64,000 bases of DNA from Halomonas sp. S3-1-1 (GTDB taxonomy: Bacteria > Pseudomonadota > Gammaproteobacteria > Pseudomonadales > Halomonadaceae): positions 806,001-870,000 of the forward strand of contig NZ_JALGBZ010000001.1 of assembly GCF_023757625.1 (NCBI RefSeq), read 5' to 3'. Below are positions 26,603 to 37,416 of the stretch, one piece after another (the stretch's first letter is position 1; each line of letters begins with the position of its first letter). The notes under the pieces were generated by a model. It was not told the DNA's origin. It saw nothing but the letters and a program-made list of their open reading frames with translations, and ran no database searches. The position numbers and the translations under genes are program-made.

Positions 26603-27805
26603 CGTCGGGAAGAGCTTCATCCAGGTGCCCACCACAGCGAGCGTGCCCACCCCGCCAATCAGCGCGGCGGGTATAGCGCCTATCGCCGCCGCCATGCTGC
26701 CCGCGCGAAACTCCCCAAGCTCGTTGCTCGAGCCGATGAACAGCATGTTCACCGCGTTCACCCGCCCGCGCATGGCGTCCGGCGTTGCCAGTTGAATCAG
26801 CGTGGTGCGCACGTAGACGCTGACCATGTCCGCCGCCCCGGCGACCAGCATGGCGAACATCGAGACCCAAAACAGATGCGACAGCGCGAACACCAGGTTC
26901 GCCAAGCCAAACACGGCCACGGCGGCGAACATCACGTGCCCCGCCCGGCGGGTGATCCCCTTCACGCCGAGATAGAGCCCCATCAGCAGCGCCCCGACGG
27001 CGATGGCACTTCTAAGCGCGCCAAGCCCCTGGGCGCCAACCTGCAGCACTTCCTGGGCATAGATGGGCAAAAGCGCCACCACGCCGCCGAGCAGCACCGC
27101 GAACAGGTCCAGCGAGATCGCCCCGAGTATGACCGGTTGATGGCGAATGTAGGCGATGCCCGCCGAGAAGCGCTCCCAAGCGGTGCTTTCGAGCGCCTTC
27201 GCTTTCTCAACAAAACGCACCGGCACCCACAGCAAAAAGACGAGCGCGGCGATGAAGCAGCCCAGACACACCGCGTAGGCCAGCCGCCCGCCGCCGAGCG
27301 CGTAGAGCACCCCGCCGAGCAGCGGCCCGGTGATCACGGCAATTTTCATGATCGAGCTGTTCAGCGCAATGGCCTGGGGCAGCTGCGCGCGCGGTACCAG
27401 GTTGGGTAGCATGCTCTGAAGCGTCGGGCCGGTGAACGCCCGCCCGCAGCCAAACAGCGCCAGCACCAGATAGATCGGCACCACGTTCTGCGGGTCGGTC
27501 TGCGCGATGAGCAGAAGCAGCGCGCTACAAAACCCCTGCACCGCCCAGCTAAGCTGCAGAATGCGCTTGCGCGCAAAGCGGTCCACCACGTCGCCGGCGG
27601 GCAGCAGCAGAAGCACCATGGGAATGAACTGGGCAAGCCCGACGTAGGCCAGCGACATGGCATCGCGGGTGATGTCGTACACCTGCCAGGCCACCACTAC
27701 CGCCTGGATCTGCATGGCGAACACCGCCGCCAGCCGCGACAGCAGAAAGCTCAGAAAACCAGGCTGGCGGTGAAGGGGCAGGGCAGTGGTGTCGAGGGTG
27801 GGCAT
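26567..27805 (-). CDS. MFS exporter, EntS/MFS_3 type
   Basis: 412 residues with about 12 membrane segments. The N terminus (LLSRLAAVFAMQIQAVVVAWQVYDITRDAMSLAYVGLAQFIPMV) and motif A-like PAGDVVDRFARKRILQLSW match the enterobactin-exporter EntS/MFS_3 group. The conserved GRAFTGPTLQSMLPNLVPR and ALNSSIMKIAVITGPLLGG are also typical. Members export siderophores or drugs, or have no known substrate. No siderophore genes are nearby, so no substrate is assigned. The 3' end overlaps that of cobA by 36 bp on the opposite strand. Confidence 0.85.
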   Translation of the reverse strand: MPTLDTTALPLHRQPGFLSFLLSRLAAVFAMQIQAVVVAWQVYDITRDAMSLAYVGLAQFIPMVLLLLPAGDVVDRFARKRILQLSWAVQGFCSALLLLIAQTDPQNVVPIYLVLALFGCGRAFTGPTLQSMLPNLVPRAQLPQAIALNSSIMKIAVITGPLLGGVLYALGGGRLAYAVCLGCFIAALVFLLWVPVRFVEKAKALESTAWERFSAGIAYIRHQPVILGAISLDLFAVLLGGVVALLPIYAQEVLQVGAQGLGALRSAIAVGALLMGLYLGVKGITRRAGHVMFAAVAVFGLANLVFALSHLFWVSMFAMLVAGAADMVSVYVRTTLIQLATPDAMRGRVNAVNMLFIGSSNELGEFRAGSMAAAIGAIPAALIGGVGTLAVVGTWMKLFPTLRRVDRFDDAR

Positions 27806-27956
27806 GGCGGGCTTTTCGTTAGCAGGCGAATAGAGCAGTCTACCTCAACCGCGGGTGGCGCGCCTCGCTCGTGGGTTGAAGTCGGCGCGAGCTGCCCCAT
27901 ATCTTGAGTGTGTCGATGGCACACGTACGTGTCTCACTGGAAAAGGATGACTGATC

Positions 27957-28769
27957 ATGACCGCAAGCACACTACCCAATCCCGGTTTCGGTACCTATCG
28001 CTTGGAAGGCGACACGCTCAAGCAAGGCATTCATACCGCGCTTGAAGCCGGTTACCGGCATATCGACACCGCCCAGTTCTATGGCAACGAGTCGACCGTC
28101 GGCGAAGCAATTCGTGACTCGAGCGTACCGCGGGGCGACATCTTTCTGACCACCAAGGTGTGGTTCGACCAGCTCGAGCCGGCGGCGCTGAAGGCGAGCG
28201 TCGATGAGTCACTTTCCAAACTCAAGACCGAATACGTGGATCTTCTGCTGATTCACTGGCCGTCACCCAATGACGAGGTGGCGATGCGCGACTATCTCAC
28301 CGCGCTAAAGGAAGTAAAGGCGGAAGGTAAGGCGCGCCATATCGGCGTCTCCAACTTCACCATCGCCCAGATCGACGAGGCTATCGATATTTTGGGCGAG
28401 GGCGAAATCCTCACCAACCAGATCGAAGTGCACCCATTCCTGCAAAACCGAAAGCTGGTCGAGCATTGCAAGGCTCACGGTATCGAGGTGACCGCTTTTA
28501 TGCCGCTGGCAGTAGGCAAAGTGATGGACGACCCGGTACTCAAGCAGATCGCTGGCGTACACGGCGTCAGCCCGGCGGAGATCACCATGGCCTGGATCAA
28601 GGCGCGTGGACTTGCAACCATTCCGTCCTCTACCAAGGCGCGCAATATTCAAAGCAACATCAAGGCCTTCGACATCACACTGACCGAAGCCGAGATGAAC
28701 GACATCGCCACGCTTGATCGCGGTGAGCGCATTGCCAATCCGGACATGGCGCCGGAGTGGGATGAGTAG
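27957..28769 (+). CDS. dkgB: aldo/keto reductase, 2,5-diketo-D-gluconate reductase B type
   Basis: 270 residues with the aldo/keto reductase tetrad in context: D and Y in GYRHIDTAQFYGNESTVGEAI, K in LTTKVWFDQL, and H in LLLIHWPSPNDEV. The NADPH-binding end IPSSTKARNIQSNIKAF is conserved. The overall order and length follow E. coli DkgB, ending APEWD. The enzyme reduces 2,5-diketo-D-gluconate, methylglyoxal and other aldehydes in the cytoplasm. The start ATG 27957 lies just after AAGGATGACTGATC. It converges with the response regulator gene, with only 3 bp between stops. Confidence 0.9.
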   Translation: MTASTLPNPGFGTYRLEGDTLKQGIHTALEAGYRHIDTAQFYGNESTVGEAIRDSSVPRGDIFLTTKVWFDQLEPAALKASVDESLSKLKTEYVDLLLIHWPSPNDEVAMRDYLTALKEVKAEGKARHIGVSNFTIAQIDEAIDILGEGEILTNQIEVHPFLQNRKLVEHCKAHGIEVTAFMPLAVGKVMDDPVLKQIAGVHGVSPAEITMAWIKARGLATIPSSTKARNIQSNIKAFDITLTEAEMNDIATLDRGERIANPDMAPEWDE

Positions 28770-28772
28770 CGC

Positions 28773-29468
28773 CTACGCTGTCGGCGCGCAGGTTTCCAGC
28801 CGGTAGCCGGACTGATAAACGCTTCTCAAGCGCAGCCCGTGGCGGCCGTCGAGCTCCAGCTTGCGCCGCAACCGGCTCACGTGAGTATCGACGGTGCGGG
28901 TCGGCAGGTCCCCCTTGAGGCCCCATACCAGCTCCAGCAGGTGCGGCCGAGTGAGCGTGGCCCCGGGCTTACTGAAGAGAAGCGCGGCCAAGCGGTACTC
29001 GCGCTCGGTCAGATCGGTGGGCTCGGCGTTGAGATAAATCTGGCGCTGATCGCTATCCACCGAGTAGGCATCGCAGATATTCGCGGCGGCCGGCGCTGGC
29101 GCCTGCCAGGTGCGCCGGCCGAGCGCGTTGATCCGCGCCAGTAACTCCTTGGGGCGCAGCGGCTTGGCGAGAAAGTCGTCGGCGCCCTGTTCCAGCGCCT
29201 GCACCACGTCTTCCTCCTGCTGGCTTGCCGTAATGAATAAAATCGGGCCCTTCCAGCCATCGTTGTGCCGCAGGTGGCCTACGACGTCCATGCCGCAGCC
29301 GTCGGGCAGTCGCCAGTCGATGATCAGAAAATCGAAAAGCTGCTGATCCATGCGCCGTCGAAGTTCGCTTGCGCGCCCAAACAGCGATACCTGGTGCTGC
29401 TCGGCCGCTAAACACTGCTCGATATACGCCTGCTGATCCGGGTCGTCTTCCAATACACCAATATGCAT
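28773..29468 (-). CDS. OmpR/PhoB-family response regulator
   Basis: 231 residues from ATG 29468 with GAGGA upstream. Receiver domain at about 1-115 with the acidic pair in VLEDDPDQQ, the phosphoacceptor Asp51 in LIIDWRLPDGCG, and the lysine in DFLAKPLRPKEL. A winged-helix DNA-binding domain follows (about 135-230; LTEREYRLAALLFSKPGATLTRPHLLELVWG and TRTVDTHVSRLRRKLELDG). It is divergent from the Moco-fold protein and hybrid kinase genes 154 bp away. The kinase has a phosphorelay architecture, so this regulator is its likely output. Target genes are unknown. Confidence 0.92.
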   Translation of the reverse strand: MHIGVLEDDPDQQAYIEQCLAAEQHQVSLFGRASELRRRMDQQLFDFLIIDWRLPDGCGMDVVGHLRHNDGWKGPILFITASQQEEDVVQALEQGADDFLAKPLRPKELLARINALGRRTWQAPAPAAANICDAYSVDSDQRQIYLNAEPTDLTEREYRLAALLFSKPGATLTRPHLLELVWGLKGDLPTRTVDTHVSRLRRKLELDGRHGLRLRSVYQSGYRLETCAPTA

Positions 29469-29621
29469 GGGTGAGTCCTCGCTGTCTGGCTTCGCTCTCG
29501 GCCAAAAGGCTCCCTTGTCTCGCCGCCGAGCATTTCGACACAAAGGTTCACAGTTAGGCGTTGAACGGCCGATATATAATCAAGGCTTCGAGATCCGCGT
29601 CTTATCAGGAGTCTTTTAACC

Positions 29622-30122
29622 ATGCGCTACCCGATCGCTCTTGCCCCTGCGTTACTGTTACTCTCTTTATCGGCCGCTGGCGAAAATCTTGAGCCGCCGC
29701 AGGGACCTGTGCTGCTCGTCGTGTCGGGACATCTCGACAACACCAACGTAGGTGACGAGGCGCATTTTGATCGCGCGATGCTGGAAGCACTCGAACAGCA
29801 CGAAACCCACACGCATACGCCCTGGCACGACGGCGCCGTCAATTTCTCGGGCCCCTTGGGCCGCGCGCTACTCGAAGCCGTTGGCAGCGACAGCGATCAG
29901 GTGCGGGTCACGGCGCTGAACGACTACGCGGCGACGATACCGGTCAGCGACTTCTATCAGTACGACCTGATCTTTGCGATGCGCGCCGACGGTGAGCCGC
30001 TTCGCGTACGCGACCAGGGGCCGCTGTTCGTCATCTACCCCTTCGACGATGATCCGGATCTTTTGAACGAAATTACGCTCAACCGCTCGGTGTGGCAGGT
30101 CAATCGGCTCAACATCGAGTAA
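29622..30122 (+). CDS. periplasmic protein with oxidoreductase molybdopterin-binding (SUOX/YedY-like) fold
   Basis: 166 residues. The N terminus [22 protein letters not shown] is a Sec signal peptide. The mature region has features of the sulfite-oxidase Moco domain: [51 protein letters not shown], and the end [13 protein letters not shown]. It is far shorter than catalytic enzymes and contains no cysteine, so the Mo-ligating Cys is absent. A sensing or scaffold role is more plausible than catalysis. It sits 22 bp upstream of a hybrid kinase with a periplasmic domain and beside an OmpR-type regulator. By analogy with TorT-TorS-TorR, it may be the periplasmic partner of the kinase; that is inference. 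Confidence 0.7.
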   Translation: MRYPIALAPALLLLSLSAAGENLEPPQGPVLLVVSGHLDNTNVGDEAHFDRAMLEALEQHETHTHTPWHDGAVNFSGPLGRALLEAVGSDSDQVRVTALNDYAATIPVSDFYQYDLIFAMRADGEPLRVRDQGPLFVIYPFDDDPDLLNEITLNRSVWQVNRLNIE

Positions 30123-30144
30123 GCCAATACGGGAAGGCTGCCCG

Positions 30145-32397
30145 ATGAAGATACTTCAGCGCTACTTTTCCAATGGGGCCAGAATCGCCACGTTTTCGGC
30201 GATTCTTTTCTTTTTCTCGGCGCTGGCCACCGGCGGTATGATCTATTACCGCCAGTACGCGTTGGAAAATCGCCTGCTCGAAAACCTACTCTGGTCCGCC
30301 TATCAGTTCGACCGCGAGGCGCAGGAGTTTCGGCTAGAGCTTTTACAGGCGGCCCCCGAGAGCGCCTCGGCCGAGACGCTTTTGACCCGCTTCGAAATTC
30401 TCTATAGCCGGCAGATGCTGCTTCAGCGCGGTGACATGGGAAAGGAGATCGATCGAGTTGAAAGTTTACGCACGCGAGTAGAAAATTCCCTTATCGAGAT
30501 CACGGCGCTGGATACGCTGCTGGAGGACCTGTGGGACAACCCGGAAGGGCTCTCACCGGCGCTGCTCGAATCGCTGCGTGCTCGGGCAACGAGCCTGCAA
30601 GCGCTGACTGCGGAAGTACTGGTCGAAACCAATACGAGCGTCGTGCAGGCACGCGCCCAGGAGCGGGAGAGCTTGAACCGGCTCTATGGGCTTGCGCTGA
30701 TACTGATTACGCTGTTGATGCTCTCCGGCGCCCTGCTGGTGCGGGCGCTGGTACTCGAAGGTCGCTCGAATCTGGCCAAGGCGCGGGCACTGGAAAAGCA
30801 GAGCCTGGAGCTCAACGCGACCGCGCAAAAAGCCGAAGCCGCCAGTCGCGCCAAGTCGGAATTCATGGCGATCGTCAGCCACGAAATACGCACCCCGCTC
30901 AACGGCATCGTCGGCATGGCTGATTTACTCACAGATGAGGTTAAAACGCCGGCGGCCAACGACTATCTGTCGGCCATCAAGCGAAGCGCCGATAGCCTTC
31001 GCTGCGCGATCAACGATATTCTGGACTACACCAAGATCGAGTCCGGCTATCTGGATCTCAACTCCCAGCCCTTCGATCTACATCAGTGCATCGACGAGCT
31101 CTGTACAGGCTACGCGCTGCAGGCTCAGTCCCAAACCGTTGCGTTCGACTACACTCAGGCCGCCGATCTTCCGCGCTACGTAGTAGGTGACCGCGCGCGC
31201 ATCCGCCAGATTTTGATGAATCTGATCAACAACGCGCTGAAATTCACCGAAGATGGGTTCGTCAAATGTGCGGTGACCGTTTCAGCGCCGGGCCTTGTTC
31301 GCTTCGAGGTACGCGATACCGGCTGCGGGATCAGCGAGCAAAACCAGGCCCGGCTTTTTTCGGCCTTTTCACAAGTCGATACATCAATGTCCCGCCGTCA
31401 TGAAGGCACAGGGCTAGGGCTTGCGATTTGCAAGCGGCTGGTCGAATCGATGGAGGGCGAGATCGGCGTCATCAGCGTGGAAGACGTAGGCAGCCGCTTC
31501 TGGTTCACGCTGGCGCTGCCGAGCGCCGAGGCAGTGGAAGTCTACGCTCCCCAAAGCAAGCGGCCGTGCAACATACGTGATCGGCACGTTCTGGTGGTCG
31601 AGGACAACCCGCTTAATCAAACCGTCGCATGCCAAATGCTCGAGCGGTTGGGCCAGCGGGCAAGCGTCGCTGAAAACGGTGAGACAGCGCTGGCCCTGCT
31701 GGCCAAGGGGCATGAAGAGATCGATCTGGTGCTCATGGATATGCAGATGCCGGTGCTGGACGGGCTGCAAACCACCGAGCAGTGGCGTGCCTGGGAGCGC
31801 GAGCATGATGTCGAGCGTCTTCCCGTCGTGGCCATGACGGCTAACGTCATGCCGGAGCATCGAGCAAGCTGCATGCAAAGCGGCATGGACGACATGATCC
31901 ATAAACCCTTCACCCGCGACGAGCTGTATCAAGTGCTCTGCCGCCATCTCGCGACATCGCCCTCGCGCGCGCCGTTAGCCGAGCTATCCGACGAGGTCAC
32001 AGAAATGACGGAGCCAGCGTGCACTATAGATAGTGCGGCACCGTCGATGGCCGGCCTGGTCGACCCGGATACTTGCACAGAGCTCAAGGAGACATTCGAC
32101 GCCGCAGCGCTGGATAACCTTTTGATGACCTTTCTGAATCGCCTGGACGAGCGCCAGGAAAAACTTTCGAGTCATCTCGAGGGCGAGCGACGCGAGGCGT
32201 TTCAACAGGAGGCGCACTCGCTCAAGGGGGCGGCGTCATCGCTTGGCTGTTCGGCCATCGCCGAGTGGGCAGGCCAGATGGAGCGCCGGGCGCCCGAGGC
32301 GCCCCTGGAGGAGTTGAGCGGCGGGGTGGAACGTCTGCCTGCCTTGAAAACGTTGACTCAGCAGGCGCTCGAGAAGGAGGGCGTACTGGCGGGTTGA
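30145..32397 (+). CDS. tripartite hybrid sensor histidine kinase (HK-REC-HPt)
   Basis: 750 residues. Membrane segments at about 13-35 and 180-203 enclose a helical periplasmic sensor. HisKA phospho-His246 lies in [15 protein letters not shown]. HATPase boxes follow: [24 protein letters not shown] and [15 protein letters not shown]. The receiver (about 478-600) carries Asp532 in [15 protein letters not shown]-terminal HPt has His691 in [14 protein letters not shown]. This His-Asp-His order is that of ArcB/TorS/EvgS-type phosphorelays and needs a separate response regulator, probably the OmpR-type protein at 28773. Stimulus unknown. It overlaps the 3' end of the REC-EAL gene by 40 bp. Confidence 0.93.
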   Translation: MKILQRYFSNGARIATFSAILFFFSALATGGMIYYRQYALENRLLENLLWSAYQFDREAQEFRLELLQAAPESASAETLLTRFEILYSRQMLLQRGDMGKEIDRVESLRTRVENSLIEITALDTLLEDLWDNPEGLSPALLESLRARATSLQALTAEVLVETNTSVVQARAQERESLNRLYGLALILITLLMLSGALLVRALVLEGRSNLAKARALEKQSLELNATAQKAEAASRAKSEFMAIVSHEIRTPLNGIVGMADLLTDEVKTPAANDYLSAIKRSADSLRCAINDILDYTKIESGYLDLNSQPFDLHQCIDELCTGYALQAQSQTVAFDYTQAADLPRYVVGDRARIRQILMNLINNALKFTEDGFVKCAVTVSAPGLVRFEVRDTGCGISEQNQARLFSAFSQVDTSMSRRHEGTGLGLAICKRLVESMEGEIGVISVEDVGSRFWFTLALPSAEAVEVYAPQSKRPCNIRDRHVLVVEDNPLNQTVACQMLERLGQRASVAENGETALALLAKGHEEIDLVLMDMQMPVLDGLQTTEQWRAWEREHDVERLPVVAMTANVMPEHRASCMQSGMDDMIHKPFTRDELYQVLCRHLATSPSRAPLAELSDEVTEMTEPACTIDSAAPSMAGLVDPDTCTELKETFDAAALDNLLMTFLNRLDERQEKLSSHLEGERREAFQQEAHSLKGAASSLGCSAIAEWAGQMERRAPEAPLEELSGGVERLPALKTLTQQALEKEGVLAG

Positions 32398-33551
32398 GTC
32401 GGCTCGTGTGAGCGCTGCTCGCCCAGCCACTGCTCAAAAGCCGCCGCGCTTTGCGGCCGGGCGAGGTAATACCCTTGCCCCAGGCTGCACCCCGCTTCAA
32501 CCAGCAGATCGAACTGCGCTTGTGTTTCGATGCCTTCAGCGACGATTTCGAGCCCCATGCGTTTGCCCAGGTCGATCACGGAAAGCGTAATCGCGCGCGC
32601 GGCATCGTCCTGCTCCATCGCCGAAACGAAACTGCGATCCACCTTGAGCTCGCCGAAGGGAAGCCGGTAAAGCTGTCTCAGCGAGGAGTAGCCCGTACCA
32701 AAATCATCCAGCGACAGGCGACAACCCAAGTCGCGCAGTGCCTCCAGTACGTGGCGCGCATAGCCCAAGCATTCGATACCCACCGACTCCGTCAATTCCA
32801 GCGTGAGGCGTACCGGTCCGGTGGTGTAATGGTTTTTGAGCCGTCTGAACGACTCGATGACGCCTTCCTCCTTGATAAAATCCGCCGGGATGTTGACGGC
32901 AACGTTCAAACCCCAACCCTTGTCCTGCCACCTGGCCTGCTGGGCCAGCGCAAGTTCGAGCACTCGCCAAGTCAGCGCGCCTATCAGGCCGTGCCTTTCT
33001 GCCATCGGGATAAAGCTATCTGGAAACAGCAGCCCAAGCGTTGGATGCTGCCATCGCACCAGGGCCTCGACTCCCACGATATGGCCACGCTGTAAATCCT
33101 GCTGGGGCTGGTACACCAGAAAAAGCTCGTTGGATGCTATCGCCCGAACAAGTTCTTCCCTGGTAGGCGCCCTGGCAGAGGTTTTTAACGGCGATAAAAA
33201 TGCGAAAAGACCCTTTAAGAAACTGGATTTGGGTAAAAAGCCCAGCATTTTGAGACCTTTCGACCGACCAACCTCCATGGCACGCGTCACGATATCGGAG
33301 GCATTGGTGCTAATTAGAAGGATCGTCGCATTGAGCCGCAAGTCGTGCAGATAGTCCAGAATGTCGAGCCCTGTGAACTCTCCAAGCTCAAGGTCGAGCA
33401 GGATAAGATCTACGTGAAGTAGTGAGGGCTGACGCACCAGCTCTCCCAGACTTCCTACCGTCTCGACTTTGAAGCCGCGCTGCTCCAAAAGCAGCTTACT
33501 CAAAAGCTGAACGTCCTTATCATCGTCGATGATTAACGCCGTGGAAGCCAT
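32358..33551 (-). CDS. response regulator with EAL c-di-GMP phosphodiesterase domain
   Basis: 397 residues. Receiver at about 1-120 with IDDDKDVQ and the phospho-Asp in [13 protein letters not shown]. The EAL domain (about 135-380) retains the catalytic signatures: EALVRW (in place of EALLRW), [40 protein letters not shown], and [13 protein letters not shown]. These acidic and lysine residues indicate an active phosphodiesterase that linearises c-di-GMP. The adjacent chemoreceptor and hybrid kinase suggest motility or adhesion control. The kinase that phosphorylates it is not certain; the convergent tripartite kinase is one candidate. Confidence 0.9.
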   Translation of the reverse strand: MASTALIIDDDKDVQLLSKLLLEQRGFKVETVGSLGELVRQPSLLHVDLILLDLELGEFTGLDILDYLHDLRLNATILLISTNASDIVTRAMEVGRSKGLKMLGFLPKSSFLKGLFAFLSPLKTSARAPTREELVRAIASNELFLVYQPQQDLQRGHIVGVEALVRWQHPTLGLLFPDSFIPMAERHGLIGALTWRVLELALAQQARWQDKGWGLNVAVNIPADFIKEEGVIESFRRLKNHYTTGPVRLTLELTESVGIECLGYARHVLEALRDLGCRLSLDDFGTGYSSLRQLYRLPFGELKVDRSFVSAMEQDDAARAITLSVIDLGKRMGLEIVAEGIETQAQFDLLVEAGCSLGQGYYLARPQSAAAFEQWLGEQRSHEPTQPASTPSFSSAC

Positions 33552-33669
33552 GGCATTTCCTTAAAGTATTCTTTCTTATCAATAATTCGTTGGGAGCTTT
33601 CAGTCCATATTAACGCCCGGGGATGAAAGTGAGACACCCGCGGGCGTTTCAAGTACAAGTAGCGATTCA

Positions 33670-35337
33670 TTAAAAGGCCGTCCATTCAGGCTCCGCTGCG
33701 ACGCTTGGAAGAACGCGCTCGCGAGGCGTTACAGGTCGAGCCGCGCGAGTCGTTAACTCGGGAGCCTCGGCCTTTGAAGGCGCCTGGCTTAGCTTGAACG
33801 CGCCCACGAGCTCGCCAAGCCGGGCGGCCTGAACACTAAGCTCTGCCGCCGCCGCGCTCGACTGTTCGACCATCGAGGCGTTGTGCTGTGTCATACCATC
33901 GAGTTCGCTGACGGCATCGTTGACCTGACCGATCCCCACGCTCTGCTCTCGTGCACCGGCGCTGATTTCCGCGATGACGTCAGAGACGCGCTCGATACTT
34001 TTTACCATTTCCACCATCAGCCGCCCGGTATCCTTGACCTGGTCGACGCCTGCCTCGGTTCGGCTCATGGAGTTAGTTATCAGCGCGGCGATGTTCTTGG
34101 AGGCTTCACTCGAACGGCTGGCAAGCATGCGCACTTCCTGAGCGACCACTGCAAAGCCTCGGCCATGCTCGCCAGCCCGCGCCGCTTCCACCGAGGCGTT
34201 GAGTGCCAGAATGTTGGTTTGAAACGCGATGCCCTCAATCAGCGTGACGATATTGCTGATTTCCGATGAGGACGTACTGATGTCCTCCATGGTCTGCTCG
34301 ACGCTCTGCATGGCCTGCTGGCCCTGTTGTGCGAGCTCACGCGTAGAAAGCGCCAATTGGTCGGCTTGCTGGGCCGAGTCCGAGGCGGCTTTAACGACCG
34401 CAGAGATCTCCTCCATCGAGGCTGACGTCTGCTGCAAGTTGGCGGCGGCCTGCTCGGTGCGCGCGGAAAGCTCCTGACTGCCGGTAGCGATCTCCGTCGA
34501 GGCGTGTGCAAGGCTTGTAGTGCTCGCACTGACGCTTTGAAGCGTCTTGTCGATATGGCGAATGAAACCGTCGAAGGCGTGCGCCAGCTCACCGATCTCA
34601 TCGCGGCGCTGGCTATCGATACGGGCGGTCAAATCGCCATCACCGTTACTGATTTCATCGATACGTCGGCTGATCTGGCGAAGCGCCCTGGACATCATCC
34701 GAGGGCCCAGCACGGCGACCAGTGACGCGATGACGAATACCGCTAAAGCAAAGAGGAACGTCGCCATCTGTTGCGACTGAATACGCTCGACGACTGCCGC
34801 CTCGGCTTCGTGAATGGCGGTTTCGATACTCGCCCCCGCGATGTCATAAACGGCGCGCAGCTCGTTGAAGCGCTGGAGCGATTCACCGTTCATCAGCGCC
34901 AGTGCGTCGGCCAGCTGGCCCCGTTGGTGCAGCTCGAATACCTCTGATGCGCTCGAGTGCCAGTCATTGTAAAGCGCCTCGAAACCGCTGGTTTGCGAGG
35001 TCAGCGCCGGGTAGTCCTGCATCCGTTCGAGATAGAGCGCCATTCGCTCCTGGGCCTGCTGCGCGTTGTCGCGAAACTCGTTGAAAAGCTCGTTGGCGCG
35101 CTGCGAGTCTGCGGTCGTAAGCAGTGTCGTTACTTCGGCAAGCCTTGCCTGGTAGAGGTCGCGATCGCCGTTGAGCGAGGCCGTTGAGGCAGGAATATAG
35201 TGGTCGATAAACGTATCCAGGCGATGTTTGATCGTATTGACCAAGTGCGTGTCAGCCAGTACGACCGCAAGAAGAGACACGGCAACGGCAATGAACACCA
35301 GCGCATACTTCACTTTTATAAGATGGAAACGTTTCAT
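33670..35337 (-). CDS. methyl-accepting chemotaxis protein
   Basis: 555 residues. TM1 at about 10-28 ([18 protein letters not shown]), a four-helix-type periplasmic sensor, TM2 at about 190-212 ([18 protein letters not shown]), HAMP, then the cytoplasmic signalling hairpin with its tip [37 protein letters not shown]. The sequence ends EPEWTAF: this fits the xWxxF CheR/CheB-docking pentapeptide found at the C terminus of major receptors. The ligand is unknown. The receptor is a monocistronic-looking gene beside the c-di-GMP phosphodiesterase. Confidence 0.93.
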   Translation of the reverse strand: MKRFHLIKVKYALVFIAVAVSLLAVVLADTHLVNTIKHRLDTFIDHYIPASTASLNGDRDLYQARLAEVTTLLTTADSQRANELFNEFRDNAQQAQERMALYLERMQDYPALTSQTSGFEALYNDWHSSASEVFELHQRGQLADALALMNGESLQRFNELRAVYDIAGASIETAIHEAEAAVVERIQSQQMATFLFALAVFVIASLVAVLGPRMMSRALRQISRRIDEISNGDGDLTARIDSQRRDEIGELAHAFDGFIRHIDKTLQSVSASTTSLAHASTEIATGSQELSARTEQAAANLQQTSASMEEISAVVKAASDSAQQADQLALSTRELAQQGQQAMQSVEQTMEDISTSSSEISNIVTLIEGIAFQTNILALNASVEAARAGEHGRGFAVVAQEVRMLASRSSEASKNIAALITNSMSRTEAGVDQVKDTGRLMVEMVKSIERVSDVIAEISAGAREQSVGIGQVNDAVSELDGMTQHNASMVEQSSAAAAELSVQAARLGELVGAFKLSQAPSKAEAPELTTRAARPVTPRERVLPSVAAEPEWTAF

Positions 35338-35491
35338 GATAAATACCCATTAGGTAGGAGGTAATGAGTAGAAAGTAGTCTTAAAGTGTGAGCTTTGGCG
35401 AGCGCGCTGCAACAGTGTTCACACTTGTTTACCTTTTGATGCGCCTGAGTTGACAGGCGCGATAGAATCTCACTTAAATATTTTGAGTATG

Positions 35492-37330
35492 CTATTGATA
35501 ACCCTCTGCCTGTAAACGAAAAAGCTGCGCGTAGCGGCCATTCTCTGCAAGTAACGCTTCGTGGGTGCCGCGTTCGATAATGTGGCCCTGATCGATCACT
35601 AAAATCAGATCCGCGCTTCGCACGGTGGAGAAGCGGTGCGAGATCAAAATCGTCATCTTGTCGCGGCTATGGGCGCGGAAGCGTGCGAACACATCGGCCT
35701 CGGCGGCGGCGTCCATGGCGGCGGTAGGCTCATCGAGCACTAAAATATCCGCCTCCTTGCGCATATAGGCGCGCGAAAGGGCTACTTTCTGCCACTGCCC
35801 GCCGGAAAGCTCCTGGCCATTTTTGAACCAGCGCCCAAGCTGAGTTTGATAGCCGGCGGGCATCTGTTCGATAAAACCATCGGCCAACCCAAAGTGCGCC
35901 GCTTGTTGCCAGCGGGTCTCGTCATCAAAGGCGTCGATGTCACCCACGCCCAGGTTTTCGCCCACCGGTAGCTGGTAGCGCACGAAATCCTGAAAGATCA
36001 CGCCCACGCGCTTTCTTAGCGTCTGCGCATCCCAGTCGCGCAGATCGCTGCCATCGAGCAGTATGCGCCCCTCAACGGGCGAGTAGAGCCGAGTCAACAG
36101 CTTGATCAGCGTCGTCTTCCCCGAGCCGTTTTCGCCCACCAGCGCCAGGCTCTGGCCCGGTGCCAGGTGCAGTGAAATATCGCGAAGCACAACGCGCCCG
36201 CCCGGGTAGGCGAACGTGACGCTCTCGAAGCGCAGTCCGTCGCCCGGCACCTTGCCCTCGGTCAGCGTACCGCCTTCCGCTTCGGTGGGGTGCTCCAGGT
36301 AGTCGTAAAGGTTGGAGAGGTAGAGGTTGTCTTCGTACATGCCGCTAATGGCGGTGAGAATCGCGGAAAGCGCCGATTGCCCCTGCTTGAAGACCATCAG
36401 ATACATCGTCATCTGGCCCAAAGTAATCGCGCCGACTACGGTTTCGAGTACCACCCAGCCATAGGCGATATAAAACGTAGCGGTGCCCAAAAGCCCCAGC
36501 AGAAACCCCCAGCCTTCGCGCTTTAGAGTCAGTCGGCGATCCTCGGCAAACAGACGATCGAAGATGGCCCGGTAACGGCTTAGAAACAGGGGCTCCAGAC
36601 CGAAGAGTTTGACCTCCTTGATGCTGTCCTCGCGCGCCAACACCGTTTCCAGGTAGCTCTGCATACGCGTTTCCGGCGAGCGGCGGCGAAAAAGGCGAAA
36701 GGCATCGCCGGAGAACTTCGCCTCGGAGACGAACACCGGCACGGCGCCGGCGGCCAGTATCAATAGCGCCCAAGGCGAAAACTGCACCAGCAGCACGCTA
36801 AAGCTACCCAGCGAGATCGCGTTTTGCAGAAAGCCGAAGGTTTTGGTCACCAGCGCCAAAGGCCGGGTCGAGGCCTCGCGCCGGGCGCGGGTTAGCTTAT
36901 CGTAAAGCTCGGAGTCTTCGAACTGGGAAAGCGACAGCGTGCCCGCTTTCTCCAGAATCAGCACGTTGACCTTCTGACCCAGCATCGCGCGCAAAAGCGA
37001 CTGCTGAGCGGCGAGCCCGCGCTGGGCCAGTGCCATCAGCGCGATGATCAGCGCCTCGAGGGCCACCAGCCAAAGCACCGGCGCCAGAATGATCCAAAGC
37101 ACCGGGTCCTCGGCGGTCTCGAAGGCTTGCATGGCGCCGACCACGCCGTCGACGATCAACTGGCCCACCCAGGCTGCGACTGCCGGTAGCACTCCGGCTA
37201 CCAGCGTGCATAATGCAAGCCCCAGCGTCATCCAGCGCGAAGTGTCCCACACTAGCGAAAGCGCCCGCCGGCTGTAGCGAAACACGCTGAAGAAGCCGGC
37301 AAGCGACGATGAAGAGCCCAACAAGGCCAT
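35492..37330 (-). CDS. ABC exporter, fused membrane and ATP-binding domains
   Basis: 612 residues from ATG 37330; an upstream ATG at 37396 would add 22 residues without a hydrophobic or family match. Six membrane segments in the first 320 residues, then a nucleotide-binding domain. Walker A is LVGENGSGKTTLIKLL, the Q-loop is GVIFQDFVRYQL, the signature is LSGGQWQKVALSRAY, Walker B is DILVLDEPTAAMD, and the switch His is in LISHRFSTV. The Y/F in FVRYQ and the type IV exporter layout suggest a homodimer. Substrate unknown. It follows the GGT-like gene by 86 bp on the same strand and might be co-transcribed with it. Confidence 0.88.
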   Translation of the reverse strand: MALLGSSSSLAGFFSVFRYSRRALSLVWDTSRWMTLGLALCTLVAGVLPAVAAWVGQLIVDGVVGAMQAFETAEDPVLWIILAPVLWLVALEALIIALMALAQRGLAAQQSLLRAMLGQKVNVLILEKAGTLSLSQFEDSELYDKLTRARREASTRPLALVTKTFGFLQNAISLGSFSVLLVQFSPWALLILAAGAVPVFVSEAKFSGDAFRLFRRRSPETRMQSYLETVLAREDSIKEVKLFGLEPLFLSRYRAIFDRLFAEDRRLTLKREGWGFLLGLLGTATFYIAYGWVVLETVVGAITLGQMTMYLMVFKQGQSALSAILTAISGMYEDNLYLSNLYDYLEHPTEAEGGTLTEGKVPGDGLRFESVTFAYPGGRVVLRDISLHLAPGQSLALVGENGSGKTTLIKLLTRLYSPVEGRILLDGSDLRDWDAQTLRKRVGVIFQDFVRYQLPVGENLGVGDIDAFDDETRWQQAAHFGLADGFIEQMPAGYQTQLGRWFKNGQELSGGQWQKVALSRAYMRKEADILVLDEPTAAMDAAAEADVFARFRAHSRDKMTILISHRFSTVRSADLILVIDQGHIIERGTHEALLAENGRYAQLFRLQAEGYQ

Positions 37331-37416
37331 GGCTACTCGACCACCTTTAACGCGAAGAAAAGCGCCATGATGCAACGCTTTGCCCCGGACCACCAAGTGA
37401 TCCTGCGTTTAGCACC

